Part shown: one piece after another, positions 8,602-16,834 of the stretch
How positions within the stretch are numbered: position 1 is the stretch's first letter
Layout: every line of letters begins with the position of its first letter
NCBI GenBank assembly: GCA_024400195.1
Contig: JAKSNC010000001.1
Location: forward strand, 1-64,000
DNA length: 64,000 nucleotides
Source: Bacteroidales bacterium
Lineage (GTDB): Bacteria; Bacteroidota; Bacteroidia; Bacteroidales; F082
Reading direction: 5' to 3'
Notes under the pieces: model-generated
What the model saw: only the letters and a program-made list of their open reading frames with translations
Databases searched by the model: none
Told to the model about the DNA's origin: nothing
Translations under genes and position numbers: made by a program

Positions 8602-9735
8602 ATGAATTTGCACACATTTTACATGATTTTACAGCAGACATTGATAATCACCACTTTTGTCATCGGCATGATGATGATTATCGAATATATCAACGTCACC
8701 ACAGGCGGTTTGATGTCGAAACGTCTGCAAAAATCGCCGTGGATTCAGATTTTTTTCGGAGCCGTGATGGGAATCATTCCCGGTTGTCTCGGCACCTACA
8801 CCATTGTTTCTCTGTACATTCACAAAGTGATGAGTTTCTCGGCTTTGATTGCGGCGCTGATTGCCACATCGGGCGACGAGGCGTTCTTCATGTTTTCACT
8901 TTTTCCTTCTCAGGCGTTGAAGATAACGCTGATTCTCTTTATTCTGGCTGTCGTTGTCGGATTCATCATTGAAATATTTATGAAAGACAGGTTTATCGGA
9001 GGCGCGAATGAGCACAACATGCCGCTTCACAACGACGACAATGGTTGTCATCACCATCACGCCGTCAAATCAAACCTGAAAAACATTTCTTTTGTCCGTG
9101 CCCTGCTCATCGTTGGCTGCATCAGCATTCTCATACTGATTATCAGTGGATTTATCGACGGTTCGCATCAACTCAACATTCTCATGGGAGGTCAGTCGGA
9201 AGACTCGCTTCTTCACGACATGACGGATGCCGGACATCACGTACATTCGCACGATCACGAACACGGCGGTGAAGCAGACTGGATTCGTTACACACTTACG
9301 TTTATGTTTGTCGTCATTCTCGGCATCGTAATCGCCGCAAAAGATCATTTTCTCGAGGAACATCTGTGGCAGCACGTCATCAAGGTTCATCTTCCAAAGA
9401 TATTCGTTTGGACATTCCTCGTCATCCTCGCGTTGACGTTTGTCAATATGTTTGTTGATGTGAGGGCTTTCGTGAACGCCAACCTATTCGTCGTCCTGCT
9501 ATCGGCCATTCTGATAGGCGTCATACCGCAGTCCGGGCCGCACCTCATCTTCGTGATTCTTTTTGCGCAGGGAAGCATTCCTCTCAGCATACTTCTTGCA
9601 AGCAGTATTGTCCAAGACGGACACGGCGCGCTACCTCTGCTTGCGGAGTCGCCTAAATCGTTTTTTATATCAAAAGGTATCTGTGCCGTTCTCGGCCTGA
9701 TGATTGGAATCGCCGGTATGATTATCGGATTCTGA
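8602..9735 (+). CDS. Putative 10-TM heavy-metal/manganese exporter (ArsP_2 family)
   Basis: 377 residues with about ten membrane segments in two similar halves. Each half begins with a GxxxGxxPGC or GVIPQSGPH-type motif followed by a conserved acidic helix (SGDEAFFMF and QDGHGALPLL), the hallmark of the putative manganese transporter / ArsP_2 group. Two cytosolic or periplasmic loops are very His-rich: HNDDNGCHHHHAVK and DAGHHVHSHDHEHGGE, likely metal-binding. It is the only plus-strand gene between 1 and 11966 and stands alone, divergent from rimM. Substrate is inferred from family only; Mn, Zn or another soft metal are possible. Confidence 0.8.
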   Translation: MNLHTFYMILQQTLIITTFVIGMMMIIEYINVTTGGLMSKRLQKSPWIQIFFGAVMGIIPGCLGTYTIVSLYIHKVMSFSALIAALIATSGDEAFFMFSLFPSQALKITLILFILAVVVGFIIEIFMKDRFIGGANEHNMPLHNDDNGCHHHHAVKSNLKNISFVRALLIVGCISILILIISGFIDGSHQLNILMGGQSEDSLLHDMTDAGHHVHSHDHEHGGEADWIRYTLTFMFVVILGIVIAAKDHFLEEHLWQHVIKVHLPKIFVWTFLVILALTFVNMFVDVRAFVNANLFVVLLSAILIGVIPQSGPHLIFVILFAQGSIPLSILLASSIVQDGHGALPLLAESPKSFFISKGICAVLGLMIGIAGMIIGF

Positions 9736-9746
9736 GAACACGACAA

Positions 9747-11003
9747 TCAGTTATTAACCATTATATCAATGATTTCGCTATCGGTTTCCTTCATTCCGAC
9801 GGAACCGAGAAGTCCGATGTTCTCTATTGTCTTTTCGACATTGTTTCCGACAAGTCCGTCTCCGTTGGCGAATCTGCGGCCTTCCTTATACATCTCGTAG
9901 CCGATCAGTCCGGCATCAACGGAAGCCGAAATCTTGGCCGCGCAGGAAGCCTTCGCGCCGTCGCAGACTATTCCGGACGCTATCGCTATCGAGTTTGAAA
10001 GAGTCTGTGAAACAGCTTCGCAGGTACCTTCGAGCATATAGGCTATACCGCAGGCGGCGGCACATCCAGCACTAACGGCACCGCAATACGCCGACAGTCG
10101 GCCGATAGGTGTCTTCAGATGAACGGCGATGAGGTTTGAGACGACGAGTGCACGCAACATTCTCTCCTCCGGAATCTTATATTCTCTTGCATACACAACG
10201 ATAGGAAGACATACCGTCATTCCCTGATTGCCGCTTCCCGAATTGATGACGACGGGCATTTCGCAGCCGTTCATTCTCGCATCAGAGCCGGCTGCAGCGT
10301 ATGCACGAGCCTTCGTCCGCACATCATTTCCGCAGTATTTCAATAGGATTCCGCCGATATTCGCACCCCATTTGTTCTTCAGGCCTTCTTCAGCTATCGC
10401 CATGTTATATTTGACCTGAAGTTCCATCAAATCTCTAACATCTTCAATATCAACGGTATCGGCAAAACCGACAATACCGTCAACGGTAAGGAAGGTTCGG
10501 TCGGTAAAACTTTTTTCTTCGGTATCGGAGACCTCGTTCTTCAAAATAAATTCGCCGTCTTTCTTAATAGTGACGATATTCGTGTGATATTTAACGATTC
10601 GCACTTCGGCGCTGTGATTACCATTTTCGACTATTATTGTAACATCAAGCTGGTCTTTGCAGTTTGCATGACGCAGTTCGATTGGCGTTACTGCCATGTA
10701 ATCTCTAATCTTTTCCTTTTGAAGTGAAGTAACGTTCGCTATGACTTCGAGAGCCTTTCCCGCATCACCTGCGACGATTCCTGCCGCCACCGAAGCCTGA
10801 ATTCCCTTTTGGCCGTCGGTGTTGGGCACTATCACGCTTTTTACGTTCTTTATTATATTACCAGATGCGAGCACTATAACCTTTTCAGGCATCAAACCTA
10901 AGACTTCTCTTGCCTTCGCGGCGGCGTATGCGAGACAAATCGGCTCCGTACAACCCATCGCCGGAAGCATCTCCTCTTTCAAAACGGCAACATATTTATT
11001 CAT
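9747..11003 (-). CDS. cyuA: L-cysteine desulfidase / UPF0597 family (YhaM/CyuA-like)
   Basis: 418 residues, matching the UPF0597 family of about 430. The N-terminus carries the GCTEP motif (residues 17-21), and the C-terminal half has the Cys-rich stretch AYCGAVSAGCAAACG plus GIVCDGAKASCAAK, whose cysteines bind a 4Fe-4S cluster in the family. The E. coli and archaeal members break L-cysteine into pyruvate, ammonia and sulfide. Serine dehydratase-like activity is an alternative reading. It ends 11 bp from the convergent metal transporter and begins 6 bp after the LolD-like ATPase; that pairing has no obvious functional logic. Confidence 0.88.
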   Translation of the reverse strand: MNKYVAVLKEEMLPAMGCTEPICLAYAAAKAREVLGLMPEKVIVLASGNIIKNVKSVIVPNTDGQKGIQASVAAGIVAGDAGKALEVIANVTSLQKEKIRDYMAVTPIELRHANCKDQLDVTIIVENGNHSAEVRIVKYHTNIVTIKKDGEFILKNEVSDTEEKSFTDRTFLTVDGIVGFADTVDIEDVRDLMELQVKYNMAIAEEGLKNKWGANIGGILLKYCGNDVRTKARAYAAAGSDARMNGCEMPVVINSGSGNQGMTVCLPIVVYAREYKIPEERMLRALVVSNLIAVHLKTPIGRLSAYCGAVSAGCAAACGIAYMLEGTCEAVSQTLSNSIAIASGIVCDGAKASCAAKISASVDAGLIGYEMYKEGRRFANGDGLVGNNVEKTIENIGLLGSVGMKETDSEIIDIMVNN

Positions 11004-11009
11004 AACAAA

Positions 11010-11690
11010 TTATTTAATAATCTTTTTCAATATCTTTTCCGAACTGATAATACCGTCACTTATTGTGATGCAGCGGTCGGCCATTTCCGCAAGTTGCGGA
11101 TTATGCGTAACTATGACGAATGTCTGTCCCATCTCGTCACGCAATTTGAAAAACAGTTCGTGAAGTTCGGCTGCCGACTTAGAGTCGAGGTTGCCCGAAG
11201 GCTCGTCGGCAAACACCACTGAAGGTGAATTTATCAGGGCTCTTGCCACAGCAACGCGCTGCTGTTCGCCACCCGACAACATCGAAGGTTTGTGATCCTT
11301 ACGCCTTGAAAGATTCAGATAATCAAGCAGATAGGCGGCTCTCTTTTCTGCCTCGCGCTTTCCCACCCCGCCTATATATGCCGGAATGCACACATTTTCC
11401 ATTGCAGTAAATTCGGGAAGGAGATGGTGAAACTGAAACACAAACCCCGTTTTCTTATTTCTGAAAGCCGCAAGAGCCGTACTATTCAACTGCGTAATAT
11501 CTTGACCGTCAATGAACACTTTTCCACGAAAATCACTATCAAGAGTTCCCAATATCTGAAGAAGCGTTGATTTTCCGGCACCGGAAGCACCAAGTACACA
11601 CACGACTTCACCTTTTTTGACGTGAAGATCCACGCCTTTCAAGACACACAGGTCGCCAAACGACTTCTTTATTCCTTCAGCCCTTATCAC
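11010..11690 (-). CDS. lolD: ABC transporter ATP-binding protein, LolD/MacB type
   Basis: 226 residues, the standard length of a LolD-type ATPase. Walker A GASGAGKS is at 34-41, the Q-loop is in [12 protein letters not shown], the signature LSGGEQQR is at 138-145, Walker B VVFADEP at 158-164 and the switch His at 196. [14 protein letters not shown] is the LolD-type stretch that distinguishes lipoprotein releasers from other ABC ATPases. It would power release of lipoproteins from the inner membrane together with a LolC/E permease, which is not encoded nearby. The start codon lies 14 bp below a TAAGTTTG box. Confidence 0.85.
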   Translation of the reverse strand: MIRAEGIKKSFGDLCVLKGVDLHVKKGEVVCVLGASGAGKSTLLQILGTLDSDFRGKVFIDGQDITQLNSTALAAFRNKKTGFVFQFHHLLPEFTAMENVCIPAYIGGVGKREAEKRAAYLLDYLNLSRRKDHKPSMLSGGEQQRVAVARALINSPSVVFADEPSGNLDSKSAAELHELFFKLRDEMGQTFVIVTHNPQLAEMADRCITISDGIISSEKILKKIIK

Positions 11691-11703
11691 GATTTTTTTT
11701 CTG

Positions 11704-11711
11704 CAAACTTA
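11704..11711 (-). promoter_or_regulatory. -7 box of lolD-cyuA
   Basis: Minus strand TAAGTTTG, followed by CAG. Transcription would begin about 7 nt before the lolD start codon. Confidence 0.45.
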
Positions 11712-11736
11712 CATAAAAAATCCGCACCATAGAAGG

Positions 11737-11788
11737 CTTCTACAAATTATTTTGTAGAAGTTAGAAGATAGAAGTTAGAAGATAGAAG
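11737..11788. repeat. Inverted repeat followed by a 14-bp direct repeat
   Basis: CTTCTACAAA (11737-11746) and TTTGTAGAAG (11751-11760) form a perfect 10-bp stem with a 4-base loop. It is followed directly by two perfect copies of TTAGAAGATAGAAG (11761-11774 and 11775-11788). No T-run follows on either strand, so it is not an ordinary terminator. The rest of the 276-bp gap 11691-11966 holds the lolD and hipBA promoters and one copy of the 28-bp repeat. Confidence 0.85.
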
Positions 11789-11808
11789 AGTTTACGATAT
11801 TTACGATG

Positions 11809-11836
11809 ACACTAACTGCAAATCAATCATATCAAG
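11809..11836 (+). repeat. Left copy of a perfect 28-bp direct repeat bracketing hipBA
   Basis: Begins ACACTAACTGC and ends ATATCAAG; all 28 bases equal those at 13420-13447. Similarity continues beyond the perfect part: both copies are followed four bases later by TCTGTTT. Confidence 0.95.
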
Positions 11837-11883
11837 AAAATCTGTTTATCAAACTGTCTAATTGTCAAAAAAAGTTTCAACAT

Positions 11884-11915
11884 TTTGTGATTTAAATCAA
11901 AAACGCTTATCTTTG
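11884..11915 (+). promoter_or_regulatory. hipBA promoter (-33 TTTG and -7 TATCTTTG)
   Basis: TTTG at 11884-11887 and TATCTTTG at 11908-11915 are 20 bp apart, close to the Bacteroidota consensus spacing. This is the best two-part promoter in the window. The start point would fall near 11922, inside the palindrome at 11919-11936. Confidence 0.65.
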
Positions 11916-11918
11916 CAA

Positions 11919-11936
11919 ATGATATTATAATATCAT
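11919..11936. promoter_or_regulatory. Putative HipB operator (18-bp palindrome)
   Basis: ATGATATTATAATATCAT is a perfect palindrome overlapping the predicted transcription start of hipBA. The half-site ATGATATTA occurs again at 11967-11975, over the hipB start codon, consistent with two binding sites for autorepression. That HipB binds here is inferred. Confidence 0.55.
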
Positions 11937-11966
11937 ATAACACAAAATACAAACACTAATAATATT

Positions 11967-12290
11967 ATGATATTACTTAGTAGCAAGGACACAAAAAGCG
12001 TTATGATAGAGATTGCTTCACGGGTAAAATTGAGGCGGTTGGAGCTAAATCTAACTCAGGACGGATTATCCAAACGGGCCGGAATAAAACTTCCGACATA
12101 CAGAAAATTCGAGCAGACCGGCATTATCGCATTGGGCAAATTGCTGAGCATCGCGTTCGCGCTCAACTGCCTCGAGGACTTCGACGCCCTCTTCACGCAG
12201 AAGAGATATATGAGCATTGACGATGTGATAAACGAGGATAAAGTAAGGAAACGCAAACGCGGAAAAAACGATTCCCCCAAAAAAATATGA
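11967..12290 (+). CDS. hipB: HipB-type antitoxin, XRE-family HTH
   Basis: 107 residues. A Cro/CI-type helix-turn-helix lies at about residues 18-60: EIASRVKLRRLELNLTQDG, then LSKRAGIKLPTYRKFEQTG. The C-terminal tail from about residue 85 is basic (KVRKRKRGKNDSPKK). It would neutralise HipA and repress the operon. Two starts are possible, ATG 11967 or ATG 12003; the second gives a 95-residue protein beginning just before the HTH. Its last four bases overlap the hipA start (ATGA), which is the classic arrangement of a coupled antitoxin-toxin pair. Confidence 0.85.
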   Translation: MILLSSKDTKSVMIEIASRVKLRRLELNLTQDGLSKRAGIKLPTYRKFEQTGIIALGKLLSIAFALNCLEDFDALFTQKRYMSIDDVINEDKVRKRKRGKNDSPKKI

Positions 12291-13396
12291 TAAAACACGT
12301 AAAATCATTGGAAGTAAGGCTGTATAACAAAACCGTTGGACATTTGGCGTTGACGTCGGACGGACTCTGTGCCTTTGAATATTCTCATGAATGGTTGGCG
12401 ACAGGTTTTGCCATATCCCCTTTCGAGTTACCTTTACGCTCAGGCGTCTTCATTGCGAAGTCATCACCATTTGAAGGCGGATTCGGCGTTTTCGACGATT
12501 GTCTGCCCGACGGATGGGGAATGCTCATAATGGACAGGTTCCTTCAGCAGAAAGGCATTAATCCGCAAACACTGACGCTATTAGACAGATTGTCATTGGT
12601 TGGTCTGAACGGAAGAGGGGCTTTGGAGTTTTATCCCGATTTCAGCGAGTTTGAAGATGACGAAGCTGTTGATTTCAATCAACTGAACAAAGCTGTGGAG
12701 GCAATTCTTGACGACAGGACGTATTCGGGCAACGGCATTGGTGAACTATACAGACGAGGAGGTTCACCCGGAGGCGCACGTCCAAAAATATTCGTAAAAT
12801 ACGACGATGCAGAATGGTTAGTCAAATTCAGAGCCAAAGAAGACCCTAAAGATATTGGAAAACAAGAATTTCATTATGCGGAAATAGCAAAGGCCTGTGG
12901 TTTAAAGATGATGGATTGCCGACTTTTTGAAGAACAGTTTTTCGGCACCAAACGGTTTGACAGGACTGATTCGGGCGAAAAAATTCACGTGGTGAGTATG
13001 GCAGGGCTGCTGTGTGCCGACTACCGGATTCCATGTATTGACTATCTGCACGTTTTTCAGGTGGCAAGCGAATTGACGCACAATATGGCAGAACTTTGGA
13101 ACACATATCGTTTAATGTGCTTTAACTATCTGATTAACAATAAAGACGACCATGCAAAGAATTTCGCTTTCCTGTGTAAAAACGGCAATTGGCATTTTGC
13201 CCCCGCTTTCGATCTCCTCCCTTCCAAAGGTATGAACGGCTTCCACACAACATCGTTCAACAACTCTATAACACCGAATGATACGAACCTGATTGAACTT
13301 GCCAAACGTGTCGGACTGAACGAAAAAGAAGCGAAAGAGACACTGAACACAATGAGGTTGATTGTGAGCAACAAGAAACAAAGCTTTGGTTGTTAG
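12287..13396 (+). CDS. hipA: HipA-family serine/threonine kinase toxin
   Basis: 369 residues, shorter than E. coli HipA (440) but within the range of Bacteroidetes members. The N-terminal HipA_N part spans about 8-115 with the LPDGWG motif at 73-78. A Gly-rich loop GGSPGGARPK is at 158-167, the ATP-site Lys in WLVKFR at about 180, the catalytic loop NNKDDHAKN at 284-292 and the metal-binding Asp in PAFDLLP at 309. All key kinase residues appear intact, so the toxin is probably active. E. coli HipA phosphorylates glutamyl-tRNA synthetase; the target here is unknown. No frameshift or truncation is seen. The module is bracketed by a perfect 28-bp repeat. Confidence 0.9.
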   Translation: MIKHVKSLEVRLYNKTVGHLALTSDGLCAFEYSHEWLATGFAISPFELPLRSGVFIAKSSPFEGGFGVFDDCLPDGWGMLIMDRFLQQKGINPQTLTLLDRLSLVGLNGRGALEFYPDFSEFEDDEAVDFNQLNKAVEAILDDRTYSGNGIGELYRRGGSPGGARPKIFVKYDDAEWLVKFRAKEDPKDIGKQEFHYAEIAKACGLKMMDCRLFEEQFFGTKRFDRTDSGEKIHVVSMAGLLCADYRIPCIDYLHVFQVASELTHNMAELWNTYRLMCFNYLINNKDDHAKNFAFLCKNGNWHFAPAFDLLPSKGMNGFHTTSFNNSITPNDTNLIELAKRVGLNEKEAKETLNTMRLIVSNKKQSFGC

Positions 13397-13419
13397 TTAT
13401 TTTACGGCTATCAACAATA

Positions 13420-13447
13420 ACACTAACTGCAAATCAATCATATCAAG
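13420..13447 (+). repeat. Right copy of the perfect 28-bp direct repeat bracketing hipBA
   Basis: Identical to 11809-11836 and 1611 bp downstream of it. It starts 24 bp after the hipA stop codon and lies just upstream of the terB-dnaJ gene. Confidence 0.95.
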
Positions 13448-13484
13448 TAGGTCTGTTTGTAAAAGAAGGAAAGGCAAAAAAGAC

Positions 13485-13492
13485 TATCTTTG
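13485..13492 (+). promoter_or_regulatory. -7 box of the TerB-DnaJ gene
   Basis: TATCTTTG followed by CA, identical to the -7 box of hipBA. A TTTG at 13456-13459 is 25 bp upstream, longer than ideal. The ATG at 13505 would be about 6 nt from the start point. Confidence 0.5.
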
Positions 13493-13504
13493 CAAAAAAA
13501 AATT

Positions 13505-14332
13505 ATGGCAAGACTGCTTGTATTAATACTCATTGCGGCAATCATCTTAATGCTTGTCAAATCGGTGTCGAACGGCTCTGTAAGTTTCGGATGCAGCGGA
13601 TGCTTCAATATGCGCAACCTGCTTGGCGGCGGCATCGGATGGGCGTTCGGAGGCCCTGTCGGAGCACTCATAGGCTTTGCTTTGGGGTCGTTATTCGGCA
13701 ACAGCGACAACACTCAGAACATCAATCGTGACTTTATGGGAGACACACAGCCTCAGCAGGATTTCACCGCAAGTCTCCTTGTGCTTTCCGCAGCCGTCAT
13801 GAAAGCCGACGGATATATAAAAAAGTCGGAACTCAACTATATCAAGCAGTTTTATCTCAACAACTTCGGACAAGAGCAGGCTGAGAAATACATTTTGATG
13901 CTCCGCGAAATACTTAAGCAGGAAATCAACATTATGGATGTCTCACGCCAGATCGGAAGCCACCTCGACTATGCGTCGCGCCTGCAGATGTTGAAGTACC
14001 TGTTCGGCATTGCCGCAGCTGACGGAGAAATCGATGCCTCCGAAATTGACATAATATCTGCCATTTCCAACTTCATGAACGTATCAAAAACTGATTTCGA
14101 GTCGGTTAAGGCGATGTTTGTAAAAAATGCCGGCAACGCATATACAATCCTTGGTATCACACCAAATGCCACAGATGAGGAAGTAAAGAAAGCTTATCGC
14201 GAAATGGCCAAAAGGCATCATCCCGACAAGGTTGCATATCTTGGCGAAGACATCAAACGCGCTGCCGAAGAAAAGTTCAAAGAGATAAACGAAGCCTACG
14301 AACAAATCAAGAAAGAGCGCGGAATGGCCTGA
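13505..14332 (+). CDS. Membrane-anchored TerB-DnaJ protein (DjlA-like)
   Basis: 275 residues from ATG 13505; the in-frame ATG at 13490 overlaps the -7 box and is less likely. Residues 3-20 form one membrane helix. A glycine-rich stretch ([25 protein letters not shown], residues 41-65, written here in part as [10 protein letters not shown]) follows, as in DjlA/YcaO-type glycine-zipper anchors. A TerB-like acidic helical domain spans about 85-205 ([14 protein letters not shown] and [12 protein letters not shown] repeats). A C-terminal J-domain spans 211-275 with HPD at 239-241. It probably recruits DnaK to the inner membrane. It converges with the porin gene, 17 bp apart. Confidence 0.85.
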   Translation: MARLLVLILIAAIILMLVKSVSNGSVSFGCSGCFNMRNLLGGGIGWAFGGPVGALIGFALGSLFGNSDNTQNINRDFMGDTQPQQDFTASLLVLSAAVMKADGYIKKSELNYIKQFYLNNFGQEQAEKYILMLREILKQEINIMDVSRQIGSHLDYASRLQMLKYLFGIAAADGEIDASEIDIISAISNFMNVSKTDFESVKAMFVKNAGNAYTILGITPNATDEEVKKAYREMAKRHHPDKVAYLGEDIKRAAEEKFKEINEAYEQIKKERGMA

Positions 14333-14349
14333 CAACGCGCCTTGGATTG

Positions 14350-16263
14350 CTACTTATACAGACGCCATCTCACACCAAAGACGAAACGCCTGTCGCGCGC
14401 GGGATAATGCGGCGAATTGAAATAACTGAAATCTTGTGAGAAAGAATACAGATTCGTATATCCCACAAAGACATCGGCACGTTTTATCTTAAACGTGACA
14501 TAGAAATCCATAAGCGGGTAGTCGCCTATACTGACATCATCCTGAAGATAGAAAGTCCGTGTCACCGGCATATAGGCATCGGCATAATAATTCGTGAAAT
14601 AATATATTGTGACACAAGGCTGCAGATATGAAATATTCTTCACAAGCGGAATCAGATAACCGATTTTGGCCTTCGCATAGAACGACGGTATATGGACGAT
14701 GCTGTGATTGTCGCACGCGAGAAAGGCCGCAGTTCCCGTTACTTCAAAATTATGAATGTGCAGATGCGCATTAGCGTAGAGCGAAGAAATGTTAAATGTA
14801 CCCACAAACTGCTTCGGACGTGCCGTTTGGTCAAAATAGATGTAGTTCTTCACTATGGAATGCTTATAGCCGACAGTAAGGCCTTTCAGGTTCGTTTCCT
14901 CGTTAAGTGTATATTCGCCTTTTAGTTCAAGTATTCTCGTGCGGTCAAATTGAAATTCCCAGCGTATATTGTTCGAGAAATACTTCTCCGTCAAGACATC
15001 CGGTGATATTTGCGACAAATCGGCGGAAAACTGTAATGCTCCTATGTTTCTGTTTTTTGTTCCGAGATGCTGAAAGAGATTTATATCTAATATGAAGTCG
15101 CCCTGTTTGTCTCCGACAATTATCGCTTCCGCTCTTCCCGTAAGTCTTGACGAATTGAAAAGATTTGTCTCTATGAAGGCAAAAAGCTTTATATCCCTGT
15201 ATGTTTTTTTATACATTCTCTCATCCGTCAACGGATTGTTGAAGCCGTCAAAAAAAGTTATTTCATGCGAAACGCCTGCATCAATATAGAGCGGAATGTC
15301 GTTGTCGTATTTATCATAACCGAGATTATTCCAATGGAGATTGTTTTTTATGATGTAGAAAGCGACGCTGTCGTATGTCGAAGTCGAGTCTAAAACGGGG
15401 TCTAACCTTTTATAGAAATCGGCCAACGGATCTGAATCTGTATATGTGTATGAGTTTCTCTTAAACAGGAAATCGTGATTCAGCCTGCCAATGCCAAGTA
15501 TCGGATCTTTTCCATCATCGTCACCTGAAAGGTTAATGTATTGTCTTAATCCGAAACCCATTACGCGGATAAGGTTTTTAGCCGTTGTCAGATTAACGTC
15601 CATAATAGCCCTGTCTGTCTCTATGTTGTTTTCGAAGAGGCTGTCGTTAAGTATTCCGGCATTTTCCTGAACATTGAGTTTGTTGTGGAAGAAGAATCCC
15701 ATCACGCCATATCTTTCATCTGCTGTGTTATATCTCGCATTAGCTGTAAAATAAGTATTTTTCGCCCTATCGTTTTTATAAAGTGCCGGCACGAAATCTA
15801 TATTATAGTTCAGGGTCATGACAAATCTCGGAAAGAATTCACGCGAAAAAACGACGTTCAAGTGTTGTTCCTTGTTTGTTCCCATCATATAGTGAAGTTG
15901 TGTGAACGGCTGGTATGTAATGGGGAATGACACGTCGTTTTCGGCCTTTATATAAGATGAGAAGGCTTCTACATCTGTGCTAAAACCAATACTATTGCGT
16001 TTTTTCAGTCCCATCGTCTGATGTGCAGAGCCTGAATTTGTCAATGTCTGCAAAAAGACGAGCGGTTTATCTGTCGGGTCGTATGAAGAAGCCGTAATTG
16101 AAATGGTATCTAAATCGTAAAGTTTGCCTAACGTAAGATTATTAAAATCCATATTAAACATCCTCACGTACGTTGAGTCAACACGCGGCGTATCCGTTTG
16201 CGCGGAAATCTTGAGAGATGTCAGCGCGAGTAGAAGCAATGATATGAAAAGACTTTTTTTCAT
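14350..16263 (-). CDS. Putative porin (Bacteroidetes Porin_10-like outer-membrane beta-barrel)
   Basis: 637 residues with a signal peptide (MKKSLFISLLLLALTSLKISAQ). The mature part alternates polar and aromatic beta strands throughout and ends in FGVRWRLYK, an aromatic-rich terminal strand typical of outer-membrane barrels. Early segments such as NSGSAHQTMGL and FTQLHYMMGTNKEQHLNVVFSREF match the putative-porin family common in Bacteroidales. It should sit in the outer membrane as a channel or assembly-stage protein; the solute is unknown. It has its own -7 box right after the rplQ terminator, so it is a single-gene unit. Confidence 0.85.
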   Translation of the reverse strand: MKKSLFISLLLLALTSLKISAQTDTPRVDSTYVRMFNMDFNNLTLGKLYDLDTISITASSYDPTDKPLVFLQTLTNSGSAHQTMGLKKRNSIGFSTDVEAFSSYIKAENDVSFPITYQPFTQLHYMMGTNKEQHLNVVFSREFFPRFVMTLNYNIDFVPALYKNDRAKNTYFTANARYNTADERYGVMGFFFHNKLNVQENAGILNDSLFENNIETDRAIMDVNLTTAKNLIRVMGFGLRQYINLSGDDDGKDPILGIGRLNHDFLFKRNSYTYTDSDPLADFYKRLDPVLDSTSTYDSVAFYIIKNNLHWNNLGYDKYDNDIPLYIDAGVSHEITFFDGFNNPLTDERMYKKTYRDIKLFAFIETNLFNSSRLTGRAEAIIVGDKQGDFILDINLFQHLGTKNRNIGALQFSADLSQISPDVLTEKYFSNNIRWEFQFDRTRILELKGEYTLNEETNLKGLTVGYKHSIVKNYIYFDQTARPKQFVGTFNISSLYANAHLHIHNFEVTGTAAFLACDNHSIVHIPSFYAKAKIGYLIPLVKNISYLQPCVTIYYFTNYYADAYMPVTRTFYLQDDVSIGDYPLMDFYVTFKIKRADVFVGYTNLYSFSQDFSYFNSPHYPARDRRFVFGVRWRLYK

Positions 16264-16280
16264 TATAGTAAACGGAGGTG

Positions 16281-16288
16281 CAAAGATA
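16281..16288 (-). promoter_or_regulatory. -7 box of the porin gene
   Basis: Minus strand TATCTTTG followed by CAC, 17 bp before the ATG at 16261-16263. It directly abuts the T-run of the rplQ terminator. Confidence 0.6.
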
Positions 16289-16323
16289 ACAAAAAAGGCC
16301 GGAAAAAGTAAATCCGGCCTTAA
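16288..16323 (-). terminator. Rho-independent terminator of the alpha/rplQ operon
   Basis: On the minus strand AAGGCCGG (16321-16314) pairs with CCGGCCTT (16302-16295) across an 11-base loop and is followed by a run of six T. It lies 24 bp after the rplQ stop. Confidence 0.85.
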
Positions 16324-16346
16324 GTATTATGAAAAACAAAAAAAAA

Positions 16347-16829
16347 CTATTCGGCTTTAGGTTCTTCTGTAGTAGTCACTTCTGCTGTCGGTTCGGCTTT
16401 CTTTTTTCCACCACGACGTGTAGTCTTGGCAGCCTTAACGGAGGCTTTCTTTTCGTTTCCGACGTAAATAGTGTTATAATCGACTAATTCCATCATGCAC
16501 ATTTCTGCCGAGTCGCCGCAACGGGTACCCGTCTTAATGATACGGGTGTAGCCTCCCGGACGGGTAGCGACTTTTGTACTGACTTCACGGAAAAGTTCTG
16601 TGACGGCTTCTTTATTCTGCAGTTTGCTGAACACGAGTCTGCGGTGAGGTGTCGTATCTTCCTTTGAGCATGTAATCATCGGTTCGACATAAATGCGAAG
16701 AGCTTTTGCCTTAGCGACAGTAGTGATGATACGCTTGTTTAAAATGAGAGAAGCGGCCATGTTCGAAAGCATCGCGCCACGATGAGCTGACTTTCTTCCC
16801 AAATGATTTATTTTCTTATTGTGTCTCAT
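16347..16829 (-). CDS. rplQ: 50S ribosomal protein L17
   Basis: 160 residues. The core (1-120) carries the L17 signature [17 protein letters not shown] at the start and [15 protein letters not shown] near residue 100. A charged, low-complexity tail of about 40 residues ([18 protein letters not shown], then Glu-rich) extends past the E. coli end, as is usual in Bacteroidetes L17. It sits near the exit tunnel. Last gene of the long ribosomal run, 5 bp after rpoA, followed by a strong terminator. Confidence 0.98.
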   Translation of the reverse strand: MRHNKKINHLGRKSAHRGAMLSNMAASLILNKRIITTVAKAKALRIYVEPMITCSKEDTTPHRRLVFSKLQNKEAVTELFREVSTKVATRPGGYTRIIKTGTRCGDSAEMCMMELVDYNTIYVGNEKKASVKAAKTTRRGGKKKAEPTAEVTTTEEPKAE

Positions 16830-16834
16830 CTTGA

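Noticed and set aside
8550..8972. Plus-strand frame with ATG 8550 overlapping the exporter gene
   Set aside because: It is a frame shift of the same region without membrane pattern; the exporter frame has full-length membrane segments.
11737..11760. Terminator call for the 10-bp stem
   Set aside because: No T-run on either strand and no gene ends there.
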